From positions 361,858 to 425,857 of the forward strand of contig VZTI01003259.1 in the NCBI GenBank assembly GCA_013397865.1: a DNA stretch of 64,000 nucleotides, in the 5' to 3' direction. The stretch's first letter is position 1; each line of letters opens with the position of its first letter. Positions 1 through 12,084 of the stretch are shown here, one piece after another. This stretch comes from Struthidea cinerea (lineage: Eukaryota; Chordata; Aves; Passeriformes; Corcoracidae). The position numbers and the translations under genes are program-made. A model generated the notes under the pieces. It was given only the letters and a program-made list of their open reading frames with translations. It had not been told where the DNA came from and searched no databases.

Positions 1-204
1 CTGCTACAGTCATGTCTGATGATCTCTCAGGAGAGAGAATTTTGCAGAACTGAACCTTGAGTCTGTTTTTGTTTCACTGCCAAGTTATTTTATATTGAGC
101 TTTTCAGCAGAATTTAGAAAGACCATTTAGGATTTCCCTTCTTGCCAAACAGACTTTGTGGAAAATGTCATTGAACTGTCTACAAAATACAGAATCCTTA
201 AACC

Positions 205-230
205 GGTTTGGTTTGGTTTGGTTTGGTTTT
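205..230. repeat. (GGTTT)n microsatellite
   Basis: About five tandem copies of a GGTTT unit, running into a short T-rich tract. Pentanucleotide G/T repeats of this sort are common low-complexity DNA in bird genomes. No role is implied. Confidence 0.85.
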
Positions 231-483
231 GGGTTTTTTTCTGTTTACAGCTATACCTTTTCTCCTTTCAGGGTTTTCATGAAAATACTGGTGAATACTC
301 TGATGAAATCTAGTCCCCAGTATGATGGAGGAGGTTGCACTCAGAAGCAGGGAAGTTGCAGTCCAACAGTGCAGCTATTTCTTTAGATTCCAGCAGAATT
401 TCCAGCAAAATATTTTGAAATAATAGGGATTATGATCCAAAGCTGGCCAAGAATCAGAGTCTTGCATAACCAAGAGTGTCTTA

Positions 484-508
484 TTTTTTTTTAAGTTTTT
501 TTTTTTCC
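484..508. repeat. Poly-T low-complexity tract
   Basis: Two runs of T separated by AAG. It could be the reverse complement of an old poly(A) tail, but no retrocopy body can be recognised next to it, so it is listed only as low complexity. Confidence 0.7.
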
Positions 509-1317
509 ATTTTCTTTGTCATGTACCAAAAAAAAGAGACTTAATGATCCCTTCTCTGTTCTGAAGCATCCTTCACTGGAAATGTCAGGAACTGTGGCTG
601 CTCTTCAGTGGTCTTGCTTGAACTCTGAAATCCATTTTAGCGATAATAGTAAACTTTGAAAAGGGAAATCAGGATGAGTTTTCCTCTACCGGAGCTCTGC
701 TTGAAGGAAAGGGTAACCCTTAGGGACTTTCTATGCAGAAATTACCTCAGTTGTTCTAGAACAGATTCATGGTGTTCATTTACATCAAAAATCCTCTCAT
801 TTAAGAGAAAGTTTATGTGTCCTTAGTGCATCCCAGCTGGGGATGTTTATGATCTCTTCATCAGGGCAGGATGACCTGCAGTGCTTCTTGTCTGGACTCG
901 CGTTCTCTGCAGTGTCCCATAATATATCCACGAGTTCCAGTATCTGCATTATGGTCATTTTGGAGTACTGAATAAAGCAACATCAAGCTGAGATACTGAA
1001 CATGCAGAGGGAAGGTCTGAAGGAAATCCTAGGAATTTTAATTTATAAGGAGTGACACTGATTGCAGTCTTACAGGATCACTTGAAATGCTGATGTATTT
1101 ATGCCAAAAAGAGCTCCCAGATCTTCTGTCAATACATTTTCCTAAGGATAACCTACTCAACATGTTGTGATTAGCTCAAGACTTCTAGAATAAAGACTAA
1201 ATCCACTAAAAAACACAGGAGAGAAGGAGAAATCAAAAGTTCTGTCTGAACAATAGTATTGGATATGTGCTATTTTTTGTGTGATATACTTTTATTTCAA
1301 GAAAGGAACACCCCTCC

Positions 1318-1331
1318 TTCTCTCTCTCTCC
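1318..1331. repeat. (CT)n short microsatellite
   Basis: A short alternating CT tract within a pyrimidine-rich stretch. It is too short to be notable beyond its likely length polymorphism. Confidence 0.7.
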
Positions 1332-1911
1332 ATATAAACTCATCTTTTGGTTTTTTCTCTTATCACAGCAAAAATACAGTTTGAGTTCACTGTAATCTGG
1401 GTAAAACTGAACTATCCTTCTTCATTTCTCTTTCTCTTTTTTTTTTTTTATCATGGGAAATATAAATTAATCCATTTGAATGAAGTAAATTGCTTCTTTA
1501 AATACATTTTATGCAACCTTGAGCCAGTGCTGTTTTGAGCAGCAGTAAGGTGAGCAGAACCTTGCCAGATGTCTCCATCAGCCTTCCTCTTTTGCATCCC
1601 ATGAGCCCTGAGGGGAGGAGGACAGGACAGAATCCCAGTTTTCTGGCAGCGTGAGAAGAAAGCACAAAGGAGATTTCTTGGTGGCCCTTTGAAAGATGGG
1701 AAAAGCAGCTGAGGGTCCTGCAAGGCAAAGCACAGCAAGGAGAAACGGAAGCAGAGGGGAAGTCATCAGCCCACTCACCTCCTGGGAAGGGCATGGAGAT
1801 AATTAGCGCCTGTTTGGGGGAGGACTTTGCTTTTGGGAGGAGAAATCATAACTGAAGGAGAGATGAAAAGGTTCATTTGTTGACACTGAGCATAAATGAC
1901 AACTCTCCTTG

Positions 1912-1941
1912 CAGATCCCTCTGAAATCAGAGAGGGATCTG
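1912..1941. repeat. Perfect inverted repeat (11-bp arms)
   Basis: The left arm CAGATCCCTCT (1912-1922) and right arm AGAGGGATCTG (1931-1941) are exact reverse complements around an 8-nt loop. An alternative register pairs CTCTGA with TCAGAG. The hairpin is not part of any repeat I recognise. It could be a chance palindrome, a small non-autonomous element remnant, or an RNA hairpin if the region is transcribed. Confidence 0.75.
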
Positions 1942-2144
1942 TGTGGGGGTGGGTAGCAAGAGTTCATAGTCATTTAGGTTTTGTGTATTCTGGGTGAATG
2001 GGGAAATGGCCAGGCCTTTGTTCATGCTACTCAAATAAAGGTGAAAAACTGTCCAGTACCTCATGTGCTGAGCTCCAGCATTGGATTGTCAATGTCATTG
2101 TGAGGGAAGCCCTGTTAGTTACTACTAATTAGTATTAATTTTGA

Positions 2145-2205
2145 ACACAGAATCAGAATAGCCTGGGTTGGAAAGGACCTTAAGGATCATTTAGCTCCAA
2201 ACTCC
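2145..2205 (-). mobile_element. CR1 LINE 3'-end fragment, old copy
   Basis: Read on the plus strand the segment is the antisense of a CR1 3' end: an ACACAGAATCAGAATAGC-type tail, then GGGTTGGAAAGGACCTTAAG, then the ATCATTTAGCTCCAA block. CR1 is the dominant LINE of birds. It is inserted by target-primed reverse transcription, is nearly always 5'-truncated, and ends in a short ATTCTRTG repeat instead of poly(A). Only about 60 bp can be followed before similarity is lost, so this is an old or deleted copy with no coding capacity. Confidence 0.85.
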
Positions 2206-3063
2206 TTATCCTAATATTCAGCTTTTTCTTCCTTGACTGTGTTGTGTGTGGTGCCCACTACATGCCCACCCCGTGTAAAACATGGAGAGGCAACCAATGA
2301 AATATTGTGACCTTGAGCCTAAAATTAGATTAAATCAGTAACTCTCACTTGAATGGCAATTTTTTGGGTCCTATGCTGCTGTTAGTCTATGTAAGAGAAG
2401 GATTTTTTGAGAACAGATAAGCTCACCTCTTGGATTACATAATCAAAACAAATTACCTGCTACAAATATTTTCTTTCGTTAATGAAAGTGCTTAAGTGCT
2501 GCAATGGATTTCCCTGAGAGACTGGGGGATTGCCATTGCTGGGGATCTCCAGAAAAGTCACTGTAAAGTTTTATGGGAAGGACGAGGATGAAGGGAGAAA
2601 AGGAACTGAAAATCTTTTTCATAAGAACATTTGAGAATATCCATAGATTTTTGTATAATGATCTTGTAACTCATTATGATTATTTCCCATTCTTTTTCCC
2701 TCTCAAATGACTGTATCATGTCACCTATTTCCTAAATTCCGTTACCTTTCTTAAGTTTTTGCAGTAAATATCTTCACAATTACTCTAAATTAACTATATT
2801 TAAAGCTATTTTTTAAATATCACTAGGGACCAGAAAAAACACTTAAAAGTAATGTGACACAGCCTCTTGTCCCATGTGGTTTTCCTTGCTCATGTGGTTC
2901 ACACATGGGACATCTTGGCGAAGAACCTTATTACAAGCACTGGAGACTTCTAAATTAAAAAGCTTTTTTATATCGTACATTCTCTAATTTGAATTTTAAC
3001 CCACTCCTTAAATTTTAATGTTGTCTGTGTGAATAATGTACTGTTCTGGAAAGAAAAAATTGG
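2206..3063. other. Unique AT-rich DNA, no gene seen
   Basis: Sequence between two antisense CR1 fragments. It contains A/T-rich stretches around 2640-2830 and nothing I recognise as exon, RNA or transposon. An imperfect direct repeat of a CCCATGTGGTT / CTCATGTGGTT kind appears near 2872-2900 and is probably incidental. Confidence 0.55.
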
Positions 3064-3210
3064 AATCACAGAATGGTTTGGGTTGGAAGGGACCTTAAAG
3101 GTCATTTTGTTCCAATGCCCCTGCAGGGAACACATGGGCAGGGACACCTTCCATGATCCCAGGGTGCTCCAAGCTCTGCCCAGCCTGGCCTTGGACACTT
3201 CCAGGGATGT
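3064..3210 (-). mobile_element. CR1 LINE 3' fragment
   Basis: Antisense CR1 3' end with the full terminal block: AATCACAGAATGGTTTGGG, GGAAGGGACCTTAAAGGTCA, TTCCAATGCCCCTGC, the GGGCAGGGACACCTTCCA block, a GCTCCAAGCTCTGCCCAGCC block and CCTTGGACACTTCCAGGGAT. It is 5'-truncated to about 147 bp, the usual fate of CR1 copies. Similarity to the family wording is high, suggesting a younger copy than the one at 2145. ORFs crossing it on both strands are by-products of the element. Confidence 0.95.
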
Positions 3211-5939
3211 AGTGTTTAATTTCTGCAGGATCTACAAGAAACAATTATGTTCAGTGTCATCTGTTTTGGGGGGTGTGTGAGCAGTCGAGTCTTGAGAACC
3301 AGCCCTGTGAGTGTGATTATTCACATTTCTCTGTCATGTACCAAGTCACAAAGGGATTTGAGACACATGACAAACAGATTTGAATCAATACTTCTTTGAA
3401 AGGCTTCTTTGAAAAGAAAAAGAAATAAAAAAATGAGAGGTGTAAAAGCCTGGATTGAAAAATAGCAACTTTGCCCTGCATGTGTTTGTACTGGTGCTAA
3501 TGAAACATTGAAATGTGTCATATTACATTGCCCTCATGACACAACTTTTCCCCATAAGATCTACAAATGCAGATGCAATCTTTCTTTGCCAAAAGCTTCC
3601 CTTCTTGCCAAGTACATTGAACCCTTCCCAACTTACTGGATAAATCCAGCCATATGTAAATACAATTATTTTCTGACTAACTAAGGATCAAACAAAGTTG
3701 ATAAACTTATCACATTTCAGTATGAACCTAATGCATTTTCTTAATGAATCCTCACAAATTCATCACTTTTGTCAAGGTGTTGCACACTTAATGTTATTTT
3801 GCTATGAAGTTGGGTATTTAATTGGTCTTAATGTTGCCAAACAGCCAGAAGTGGGGACATTTTACACAAAGAACTGAATAATTAGGCAAATTGCTATTTT
3901 TATGGTCATCTTAAAAACCCAAAATGAGCATGGACTGAGGTACACAAGGTAATCTTTTCACACTGCAATGGCTTTACCTTGAAGTCCATTCTTCAAAAAA
4001 AGAGAATTCCAGACAACCTGGAAAGCAAAAATTGTACTTCAGGCTAGAGATCTTGAAAGAATTAGATATTTTATGCACTGAAATAAGGGCCAGGGAAAAG
4101 GGGAGCTCATTTTCTTTTGGTTTTCTGAAAAATGTGTTGCAAAATATGCAATATTGCTCAGTATTCAGTATCATAAAACCTTTCTAGAGCTGGTGCTTGA
4201 AAGGGATGAAACACAGCCCTGATCATAACTTGTCCTTTTTTCCCCCTCCAAATTTGTTCTGGGATTGACCAAATAGAGCTCTCCAGAATTAATCTCAAAT
4301 TTGGAAAGAGAAATACATAATTTTTCACAGCAATGTGGAAACTTGAATGGCTGTAGGAAGCTTTGTATGCCACAGAGAACAAAATTTGCGGGAAGAATGA
4401 GATAATGTATATTTGAAGTTAGAGGTCTTCATTCTGAAAAGGTGTATTATGGAGTGGGCAAATGGATCATAGGGACAGACTACTCCTGGTGAAAGTTCAT
4501 CCATAGGATTGGCAAGCAGTAGTGCTAGTTCTGGTATAACCTGAGCTCAGTCAAGCACAACAGTAAAAAATCTCACTGAGGTGTTAAGATTTCACAGAAT
4601 TTGCAATTTTGTCAAATTTGCGATGTTTATACAAGGCCACAGTGCTGCTCTGGGTGGTGCTGGGACAAACAGTTCTGCTTATGGACAAGGCTGGTAAAAG
4701 AAACCTCAAAACACCCAAAGAAATGGCATTTAGCATTAATTAATAACCTCTCTTGCAAGGATTTTTTTAAATCTTAGGGTTCATACTGGGCTAAAACAAT
4801 CATGTGACTGCTGGTGAGTGGGACTATGGGCTAAATGGACCTGTTCTGTGCAAATACATCCACCCTTCAGCATAGCTCACCCTGTGGAAGTAGGAATAGG
4901 TTGTGCAGGGATGAGTGGGTGACTGCATGTTTTTAACACGTTAATGAAGTTTGCTTGTGGGAAGCTTGATCAAAACCATGGATTTAGAAGAATTACCTGA
5001 TCTGAATTTTTCTGCCATGAAGCGATAATACCCATAGTTACTGTACCTGTGTACCTTTGTGGGATTCTTTTTAGACTCTTACAAATGAAGTTTCCATTAT
5101 AGTTCTGAAGTTTGTTTGCCACATACATGAGTAACTCATTTCAACAAAGACACAAAAATATATGAATGCAAAACTGTGTATGAAGGATGGAGGAATTTTC
5201 AGGGCTGTGAGTGGAAAGGCTGTTCTGTCCTGAGAGTGAATCCAATTAAATTCTGTGCTGAGGCCAAGGAAACTGATTGGCATGCAGATTAAAGAGAAGC
5301 TCAACTCTTCCCAGAGCATTTACTGACAGCCATGAATTCAGAGAGTTTCAGGCAATGAATTTTCCAAGTTGTGTTGGAGGACTTTCTTTAGGTTGCATCA
5401 AATGAAAAAGCTGTAGAAGAAGAAGCAGAGATTCATGGACTCATGTGGAGGTCCTTTCCTGACACTGTAATTTCCAAAGCAACAACAAAAAAGCAACAAA
5501 AAAAATCCTATTCCTCATCATAAATCAATAAAAACCATCTTTCCATAACATTTTTATTATTCTGATAACAACAGTTTGACATTTTTGCTTTGGCTCAGTT
5601 AAGTTTTTCCTATCTATTGTCTGCCAGGAGAAAAAAGTTCCATAATTTCCATCTACTGGAAAGTGTTTCTTTCTGCTTACTAATGAATGTGCACACAGGA
5701 TCATTTCAAGTTGTCTATTCTGAATTTTGTTAGACAAAGCAGGATAATGGTTCAGATCATGCACAGGAATTGTATGTTATGACAACAATGATATTAATAA
5801 TATTAACAATAATAATAATAGTTTGTTCTGCTTTTTTTATTATGAAGTTATTGATGGTGAAAGGTGACAATGGTGCATGAGACTTTTTAAAAGGTATCTA
5901 CAGTATTCAGCACAGGCAACAAACCATTTAAATTCTCAC
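3211..5939. other. Unique AT-rich DNA, no gene seen
   Basis: No repeat family or exon recognised. The part at about 3650-3960 has a texture seen in conserved non-coding DNA: mixed composition, TAATTA-like and ATCAAAG-like short words, and no simple repeats. That is only an impression. Near 5790-5820 there is a small AAT-type repeat. Short ORFs here look random. Confidence 0.55.
5790..5820. repeat. (AAT)n-type microsatellite
   Basis: An imperfect ATTAATAATATTAAC stretch grades into a clean AATAATAATAAT run ending at 5820. It is ordinary low-complexity DNA. Confidence 0.8.
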
Positions 5940-5952
5940 CATAAAAATCCTG

Positions 5953-6063
5953 CTGGCGACCTGCTGGAGAGGACAAATCTCCCCACTATTGCCCTGTTCT
6001 TTGCATCTTACACAAATCCCACCACGGCATTTCAGATCTCTTGCTAATTGTGATTATTTGCAT
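5953..6063. promoter_or_regulatory. Possible regulatory element (CTCF-like and octamer words)
   Basis: Two protein-binding-site-like words lie about 100 bp apart in a stretch that is more mixed in composition than its surroundings. On the minus strand, 5953-5967 reads CCAGCAGGTCGCCAG, one mismatch from the CTCF core CCASYAGRKGGC. At 6056-6063 the word ATTTGCAT is an exact reverse complement of the POU/octamer motif ATGCAAAT, inside a TAATTGTGATTATTTGCAT context. Single motif matches occur by chance often in 64 kb. Function here is inference. Confidence 0.15.
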
Positions 6064-6832
6064 GTAATGCCCTGGCAAGTTCATTTTAATGATTAAATAT
6101 CTTTTTCTTAAGACTGGAAGATGGCCTTCAGCCTAATGTGTGTGACTGTGCAGGTTTATCTCTAATCTCACATGCCTGCTGTTTTCACATGCTCCGAATA
6201 CTTCTGCAAGGAAACAAGAAAATTGATGTATTTCATAGTGATTGCCATCTATTTAAATCAGGTTTTGTTTAAATCTGATTAACTCTAGGTTTGTTTATTT
6301 TAAATGTGCAAGTTAGAGTTGGGCTCACTTTTTCTTCTCTTCAAAAACACTATAACCCACCAAACAATGAGAGAAAAAAGGTTAATTTTAAACTCTTTTC
6401 ATTGTGTTTTGCCATGGATGTTTGTACCAATACAAGAGAAGGCTGGGACTGCATTTTCCACTCCTGATGTTGGTTTAAATTGATCAAATTCTTCTCTCAG
6501 GCACTGACAAGTCCACACACACACAAAAAAGTTAAATGTTGAGTTGTGAGGAAAAAGCTCAGAGAAGTAGGGATGGGTCTGAAATTTCCCTACATTGAAG
6601 CCAATCCATCATAAAACATAACCCAGGAAGAAAGTGAGCTTTGTTAGGCCTGGTGCTTCAGAACAACCTGCAGACTTAAGTGGCCTTTTTGGTTCATTTG
6701 GAGTGTTCATGGAAGTTCTTCTATTATTTAACTGGTTTGTTTACTCCAAATACCCATGTTAGTCCCTTTCTGTGGATAACTTATACCACAGATATGTCAT
6801 GGTGATACTTTTGTGCCAACAGTGACTTCAGT

Positions 6833-6872
6833 GTTTGTGGGGTTTGGTGGTTTTTTGGTTGGTTGGTTTTTA
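6833..6872. repeat. G/T-rich low-complexity tract
   Basis: Degenerate GGTTT/GGTT repeats, similar in kind to the tract at 205-230. No function is implied. Confidence 0.65.
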
Positions 6873-8165
6873 GCGTTGTAAAATTTAATCAACTGAAAAG
6901 TTGATTTTAAATGACTTGGATTTGAAAATCAGTTAATTCAAAACATCAAAGCAAAACCTGGGAGTTCACATTGTAGGCTGGGATTGTTCTCTCTCAATTA
7001 AATGGTGAAAGGAAGGTGGTCATGGTTTTGCAGATTATTTCAGGGGAGGGGTAGGACTGCGAGGCTTAGAATTGAGCCAGAGGTGATGGGGATCAAAGTT
7101 CTTTCTGCAAACCATAAGAGTTTTGGGGAGGGAGCCTGGAAAATTAGTAAAGAAAACATGGCCCTTATCTCAAATCTGTGAGACTTGCAATATCTCCCGC
7201 AGTAAACGGGAAAGAACAATATTATTGTTTTCTGGGCAAAGTCGCTTTGCAGCCTCAATACAATAAACCTGTGAGTTAGTTCAAAATGCCATCACTTTTT
7301 AAGTGTTTGTTCTCTGTCTGATTTAAAAAGTGTCTCTTCTAGCAGTGTTGCAAGGTGAGAGGAGTTCAAACTGGCCAGATTTCTTTACCTGAAATGTTCA
7401 TTTAATGGCTTAAACTTGGGCTATTCAAGGTCACATAGGAAAGGCACTGATGCAAACTTACACAGGCCAAGTGGTTTAGGAAAATGGTTCCTGCACTGTG
7501 GGAGAAGTAGCATTTCAATCAGGTCAGATGAACATCGCCACTGGAAGATGGACCTGTCTCACATCCCCTGTTTGCAGCTGTGCAGCCCAACCTCCTCCTA
7601 CTTTGAGTGAGCCAGTTCTGTTCCCTGAATCAGCTGAAAAGCCAGAACGAGGTATGTAGGAAGAGAAATTAATTCAGTCTTTGGACTCTACTATGAGGCA
7701 TGAGGCGATGATGTGATGTAAGCACTTCCATCTCTCCTTCCCTGTTTCCCACAGGTTTTATTCTATGTTTTACAGTAAGGTGACTGTATGTTAAAACACA
7801 CGTAGGGGTTTTGTGTCTGAGTTACGTTGGTTTGAGTAAAAGTCCACATGCAGCAGGAAGCTGATTCTATTTTTGATGCACAGATGGGTATTTTGTGAGT
7901 CTGGTGAATCTGAATAAGCAAAACTTTTTTTAAAAATTAATTTAATTTTTTTTTGCATGATCTGCACTGCTTTTGTCACGCTGGTTCTCCAAGTGATTTG
8001 GTGCCAGCTTTAAGAGAGGGTGTCTTGGCAGGGAAAGACAGAACAGAAGATACCACTGCTTCTATGTAATGGTTTGACCTGGTGATTTTATAAGTCTTTT
8101 CCCTTCTAAATGATTCTATTCTTGAATATAAGAGTAAGGTTTCCTTCAATTATCACCTTCTCCCC

Positions 8166-8181
8166 CTTCTTCTTCTTCTTT
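8166..8181. repeat. (CTT)n short microsatellite
   Basis: About five copies of CTT in a longer pyrimidine-rich run. Low complexity. Confidence 0.75.
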
Positions 8182-9904
8182 GTGTAGTCTGCTTTCAGAA
8201 GGGTAATTTTGCAGATGGAGAAAGCTGAGTGTACATCCTGCACTGTTAACCTCAGCCCTGTAAACATCTGTCAGCTACTCCCTCCTCTACATTTCCCTGG
8301 TAAAAACCCAGTTTTTAAACATGGGGATGCCTTTAATTTTCCTTCTTTGTACTGAAGACACACTTCCAAGGGTTTTCTGTAATCCTGAGGTTTGGTAACT
8401 TCTTAAAAATGAAAGGTGATATTCTCAAGTAAGCATATGCCTTCAGAAAAGGAACAGGAGAAGTCTCTCCACTCCTCCAGCTCCACACATTCCCTTTCAT
8501 GCTGTGAAGCTCATAATAAGCAGTGATATTAAGCACTGCTTAAAATCACACCATAATTTGGTGCTGTAGACTTGAAATTAAGGTTTGGGAGATTTTCCCT
8601 CTCTCTGATCTTTTACCCTTCCTGACTGTAAGTGGTTTTTGAATATTTTTTAAAAATGTAGATCACACACTGTGATTAGATACTGATCACTTCTCTTCTG
8701 CTTTCACAAAGTGATTTCACACAAACCAGCAGTGGACAGGGATAAGAGTGCCTTTAGAGATACGTATCTCCATAAAAGCCTTGATAACCTCATACCCTGT
8801 CTTGTCAGTGTTTCCATTACAATTTATTTATTAGTAGAGGCGTAGGTCTAAGGAAGCAATACTTTATTCTTACCTCTTGTAAGAAGTTGGTAAATGTATA
8901 CTGAATTTTGATAGCAACATTTTATTAGAACTCAAGTTAGCAAAAATTATTTTTTTTTTTCAGATTCCTGGAATTGGCAAGGAGACAGATTTTTCTCCAT
9001 CCCTGGATTGAAACAAGGGACTTTTTTTCAAACAGTTCTGCTGTAGAAATATATAATTATGTGTGGGTAGAACTTGGCGTGGATTTCTTCCCCTTTAGGG
9101 ATTTGAAGAAAACAAGCCTTTTAAAACGCCCTTAATAATATACAGGTAAATAATGAGTTCAGACCAAATAACTGCTAAATATGAGAAAAACAGCATATTT
9201 CTACTCCTACTGCAAGCCAGAAAAAGATCAGTGATTACCCATATCCTGACAGTGATATTTTACACAGACCTCTCCACTGTTTTCAAGTGGGAGATCAGTG
9301 CCTAGGCTGATGGCAGGATGTGGACCTTATAAAGTATTTCCTGCTGAAAAGAGCACTTTGGATCATTGCATAGGCTAAAATATCATTTAATGAGCTGGAT
9401 TATGAAAGGTGGACTCCTACACACTCAGGACTAAGTGTAAACTGACCTAAGAGTCCTGATCTTGCAGAAAAGAAACCCTAATCAGGCATATCCCCAGGTC
9501 AGTAAGAAATCTCACTAAATTCCAGTGAGGTCTTTATACAGACAGAGTTTGTGGTAATAGGGACTTGGCTGAAAAGGGCAGTACCTTAATAGCCAAGCCT
9601 CATTTGTTTATTTTTCTGCGGGCATTCCAGCTGTGTTTCAAAGGGCTTGTTGCAGAGGGATAATAGCTATGAGTGGGAAGGAGGCACTGATGGGAACTGG
9701 GGAGGCAGAGGCTGACCTGCAGTGTGTGCCCAGTGAAAGGAAAGCAGGAGATGGCATCTGCCATCCAGAGAAAGTGGAGATAGGAAATCTGGGCACAGAT
9801 GTTGTGGCATGGTTCTCCTGGACAAAACAAGAACAATTATGCAAAGCATTATTTCCATCTTAGCATCACTTTCTTTAGTTAGTGGTAGCAAATCTATGAA
9901 GACA

Positions 9905-10308
9905 GGACAAGAAAGCTGGGACTGTTCAACCTGGAGAAGAGAAGGTTGTGTGGGCACCTCACAGCACTTTCCAGGGTCTGACAGGGCCTACAAGGAAGCT
10001 GGAGAGGCTCTTCATCAGGAACTGTAGTGACAGGACAAGGGGAAATGGCTTCAAACTGAAAAAGGGGAAATTTGGGTTACACATGCAGACAAAATTCTTC
10101 CCTGTGAGGGGAGGGAGGCCCTGGCATTGGTTGCCCAGAGAAGATGTGGCTGCCCCTGGATCCCTGGAAGTGTCCCAGACCAGGCTGGACGGGGTTTTCA
10201 GCATCCTGGTCTAGTTGAATATGTTCTTGTCATTGCAAGGGTGTTGAACTAGAAAACCTTTAAAGGGTCTCTTCCAGGTCAAATATTCTATGATTCAGTG
10301 ATTCTATG
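9905..10308 (+). mobile_element. CR1 LINE 3' fragment (about 400 bp, sense)
   Basis: Sense-strand CR1 running to its natural 3' end. Landmarks in order are CTGTTCAACCTGGAGAAGAG, CCTACAAGGAAGCTGGAGAG, GACAAGGGGAAATGGCTTCA, the TTCTTCCCTGTGAGGG block, GGTTGCCCAGAGAAGATGTG, CCCCTGGATCCCTGGAAGTG, AGCATCCTGGTCTAGTTGAA, and the tail TTCTATGATTCAGTGATTCTATG ending at 10308 (quoted here in part). The block just before the end, where other copies have GTCCCTGCCCATGGCAGG, is strongly diverged, so this is an older copy. It is 5'-truncated and non-coding. ORFs overlapping it are artefacts. Confidence 0.95.
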
Positions 10309-10356
10309 CCCTTTGTAGCTCTTAGAGTGCTGCATAGGCCTCACTATAACACCACA

Positions 10357-10421
10357 TTAGTAATTCCTCATTATTCCTAGTAGTAATTATTAATTCCTAA
10401 TTAGTAATTCCTAGTAATAAC
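10357..10421. repeat. Degenerate tandem of TAGTAATTCCTA-like units
   Basis: Words such as TAGTAATTCCT, TTATTCCTAG, TAATTCCTAA and TAGTAATTCCTAG recur four or five times with small changes. They make a short diverged tandem array about 50 bp beyond the CR1 3' end. It may have grown by slippage. Confidence 0.7.
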
Positions 10422-12084
10422 CTTCAGTTTGGAAGATGGCACAAAATTTAGCTTTTCTTTTAAAATATTTTCCATTTACTGGTTTATAAACCTTTCTCAA
10501 TTTCTGCATTCTATTGTAGTGGCAATAGCTGCCAGAGCTTGCTCTAGGTTTTCTCTTTTTCCTGGCATGTGTTGAGATATATTACATATTAATAATTGTA
10601 CGCAGTCTGTGGGGGGAATGGGGAGGAGGATTTTCCCCAGCTTTTCACTCCCTTTTCCTCCTCCAAGTTTGTGACAACAGCTTTTGGGAATTCTGAATTC
10701 CTTTGGATGTTAAGGAAAGCCCGTCTGCTATGTCTCCTCAGAGCAGTCCACACCATGTTTAGAGTCAGTAGGGTTTACACCATGTTCCTTTCAAAGGTTT
10801 GTGAGAGTTTTTATGTCAAAGAGAACTCCCAGATTGGCCTAAATTCATTAGGAACATTATCCTCCCAAGTCATTATCAAATTAAGCTGTGTACTGCAGCT
10901 TTCAGAATTACTTTTTACATTTTCTTTGTAGACAAAGTGTCCTCTGACCCAGCAATTCACGTTTCATCAGGAAGATTGGTGATGTATCAGTGACCTTTTA
11001 TTGTGTGAACACAAAGAGCTCTGCCTGAGATAAATTTGGCCTAGTAAGGCCATAAAACTCCCCCAATAATTGTGTATAAAGGAGATTTATACATTTCTTG
11101 AGTGTTTTGCCAAGAAAAACCCACAGCAAGGACAGGCAGACTAAAGCAACAAGAAGGAAATGTATCATTAAAGTTATGGAAGAGGCTGTTCCCTGTGTCA
11201 AGGGCAGAGGGACATGTTTGGGACTAAACTGAGGGGCAGTCACAGTTCCCACCAAATAAGGACAACCAAATCTGCTTCAAAGAGTCGCTGTTGGTCAGTT
11301 TTGTGCATTTTGAATAAACTTTGGATTTGTGGGAAACTTTTTAAAGAAGTACGGTTTGTAGATTCTGAGAAAAGCAACTATTTATTCCTTCCTTATCCTA
11401 ACAGTGGCCAACACTCCTTCCCTGTGCACATCGCCTTTGTTCTTACACTGACATGACCATGGAAAAATGGAGCAACCTATGGTGGCAAAAAGGCAGAACA
11501 GCCTTTACAAGGGGATGGAGGGAAGAATGAGCAGAGAGAATCAGGGCATGCAAGGTGATGCTTATAGATTGCCTGTCTCCAAAGGAGTTACTTGACTAGG
11601 AATTGCTTGCTCTGCATGATTGTCAGAGATTCTTCTTGTGAAAAACAGCCAGCAAGGAGTTGGCTTCTTACTCCAAAAGAAGAGATACTGCATTTCTTCC
11701 TTTTCATGAAGTTGCAAATGCTTTAGGACAGTGATGTAATGCTGGCTGGCCGTGGAGGATGTACTCTGCTTGTACGCCGGTGTACCCACACACTAAACAG
11801 GCAAAGATTCAGCGGCATGGATTCACCTTAGCCTTAAAAAATCGGTACGAAATTGGGGTTAGATGGAGAAACTGATGATTTTTGCAGCTGCAACTCCTGG
11901 ACCTGGCAGCTGCTGAGGCACCTGCGTCCTGCAGGAATGCTGTGTGTTACCCAGGTGTGGTTTTTCCTCTCTCCCACAACACGTAGGCAGTCTTTTCCCC
12001 CCGTGATGTGGGAGCAGCTCTCTCTGTCTCAAGGTTTTACTAGTCCAGGGTTCCAAGAGTGGTTCCATCAAGAGAACATCTGCC
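10422..12084. other. Unique DNA, no gene seen
   Basis: No recognised exon or repeat. An open frame on the plus strand at 10596-10931 begins with a TTG codon and has no recognisable content. The part at about 11740-11850 keeps several CpGs in otherwise CpG-poor DNA, which can mark an exon or conserved element, but no splice or reading-frame pattern supports a gene. Confidence 0.5.

Larger units (their letters stand above)
1..2144. other. Unique AT-rich DNA, no gene seen
   Basis: No recognisable exon or transposon. The stretch holds a GGTTT tandem at 205-230, poly-T runs near 484-508 and 1435-1449, and a short CT repeat at 1318-1331. From about 1540 to 1800 the composition becomes more GC-rich and three overlapping minus-strand frames stay open. 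The three translations resemble nothing I know, and overlap in all frames is what locally low stop-codon density produces. A perfect 11-bp inverted repeat sits at 1912-1941. Confidence 0.6.
6064..9904. other. Unique AT-rich DNA, no gene seen
   Basis: Contains a G/T-rich low-complexity stretch at about 6833-6872 (GGTTTGGTGG, GGTTGGTTGG), a CTT repeat at 8166-8181 and scattered A/T runs. The ORFs between 9600 and 9860, open in several overlapping frames, lie just before the CR1 copy and match nothing I know. No RNA gene or exon is supported. Confidence 0.55.
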
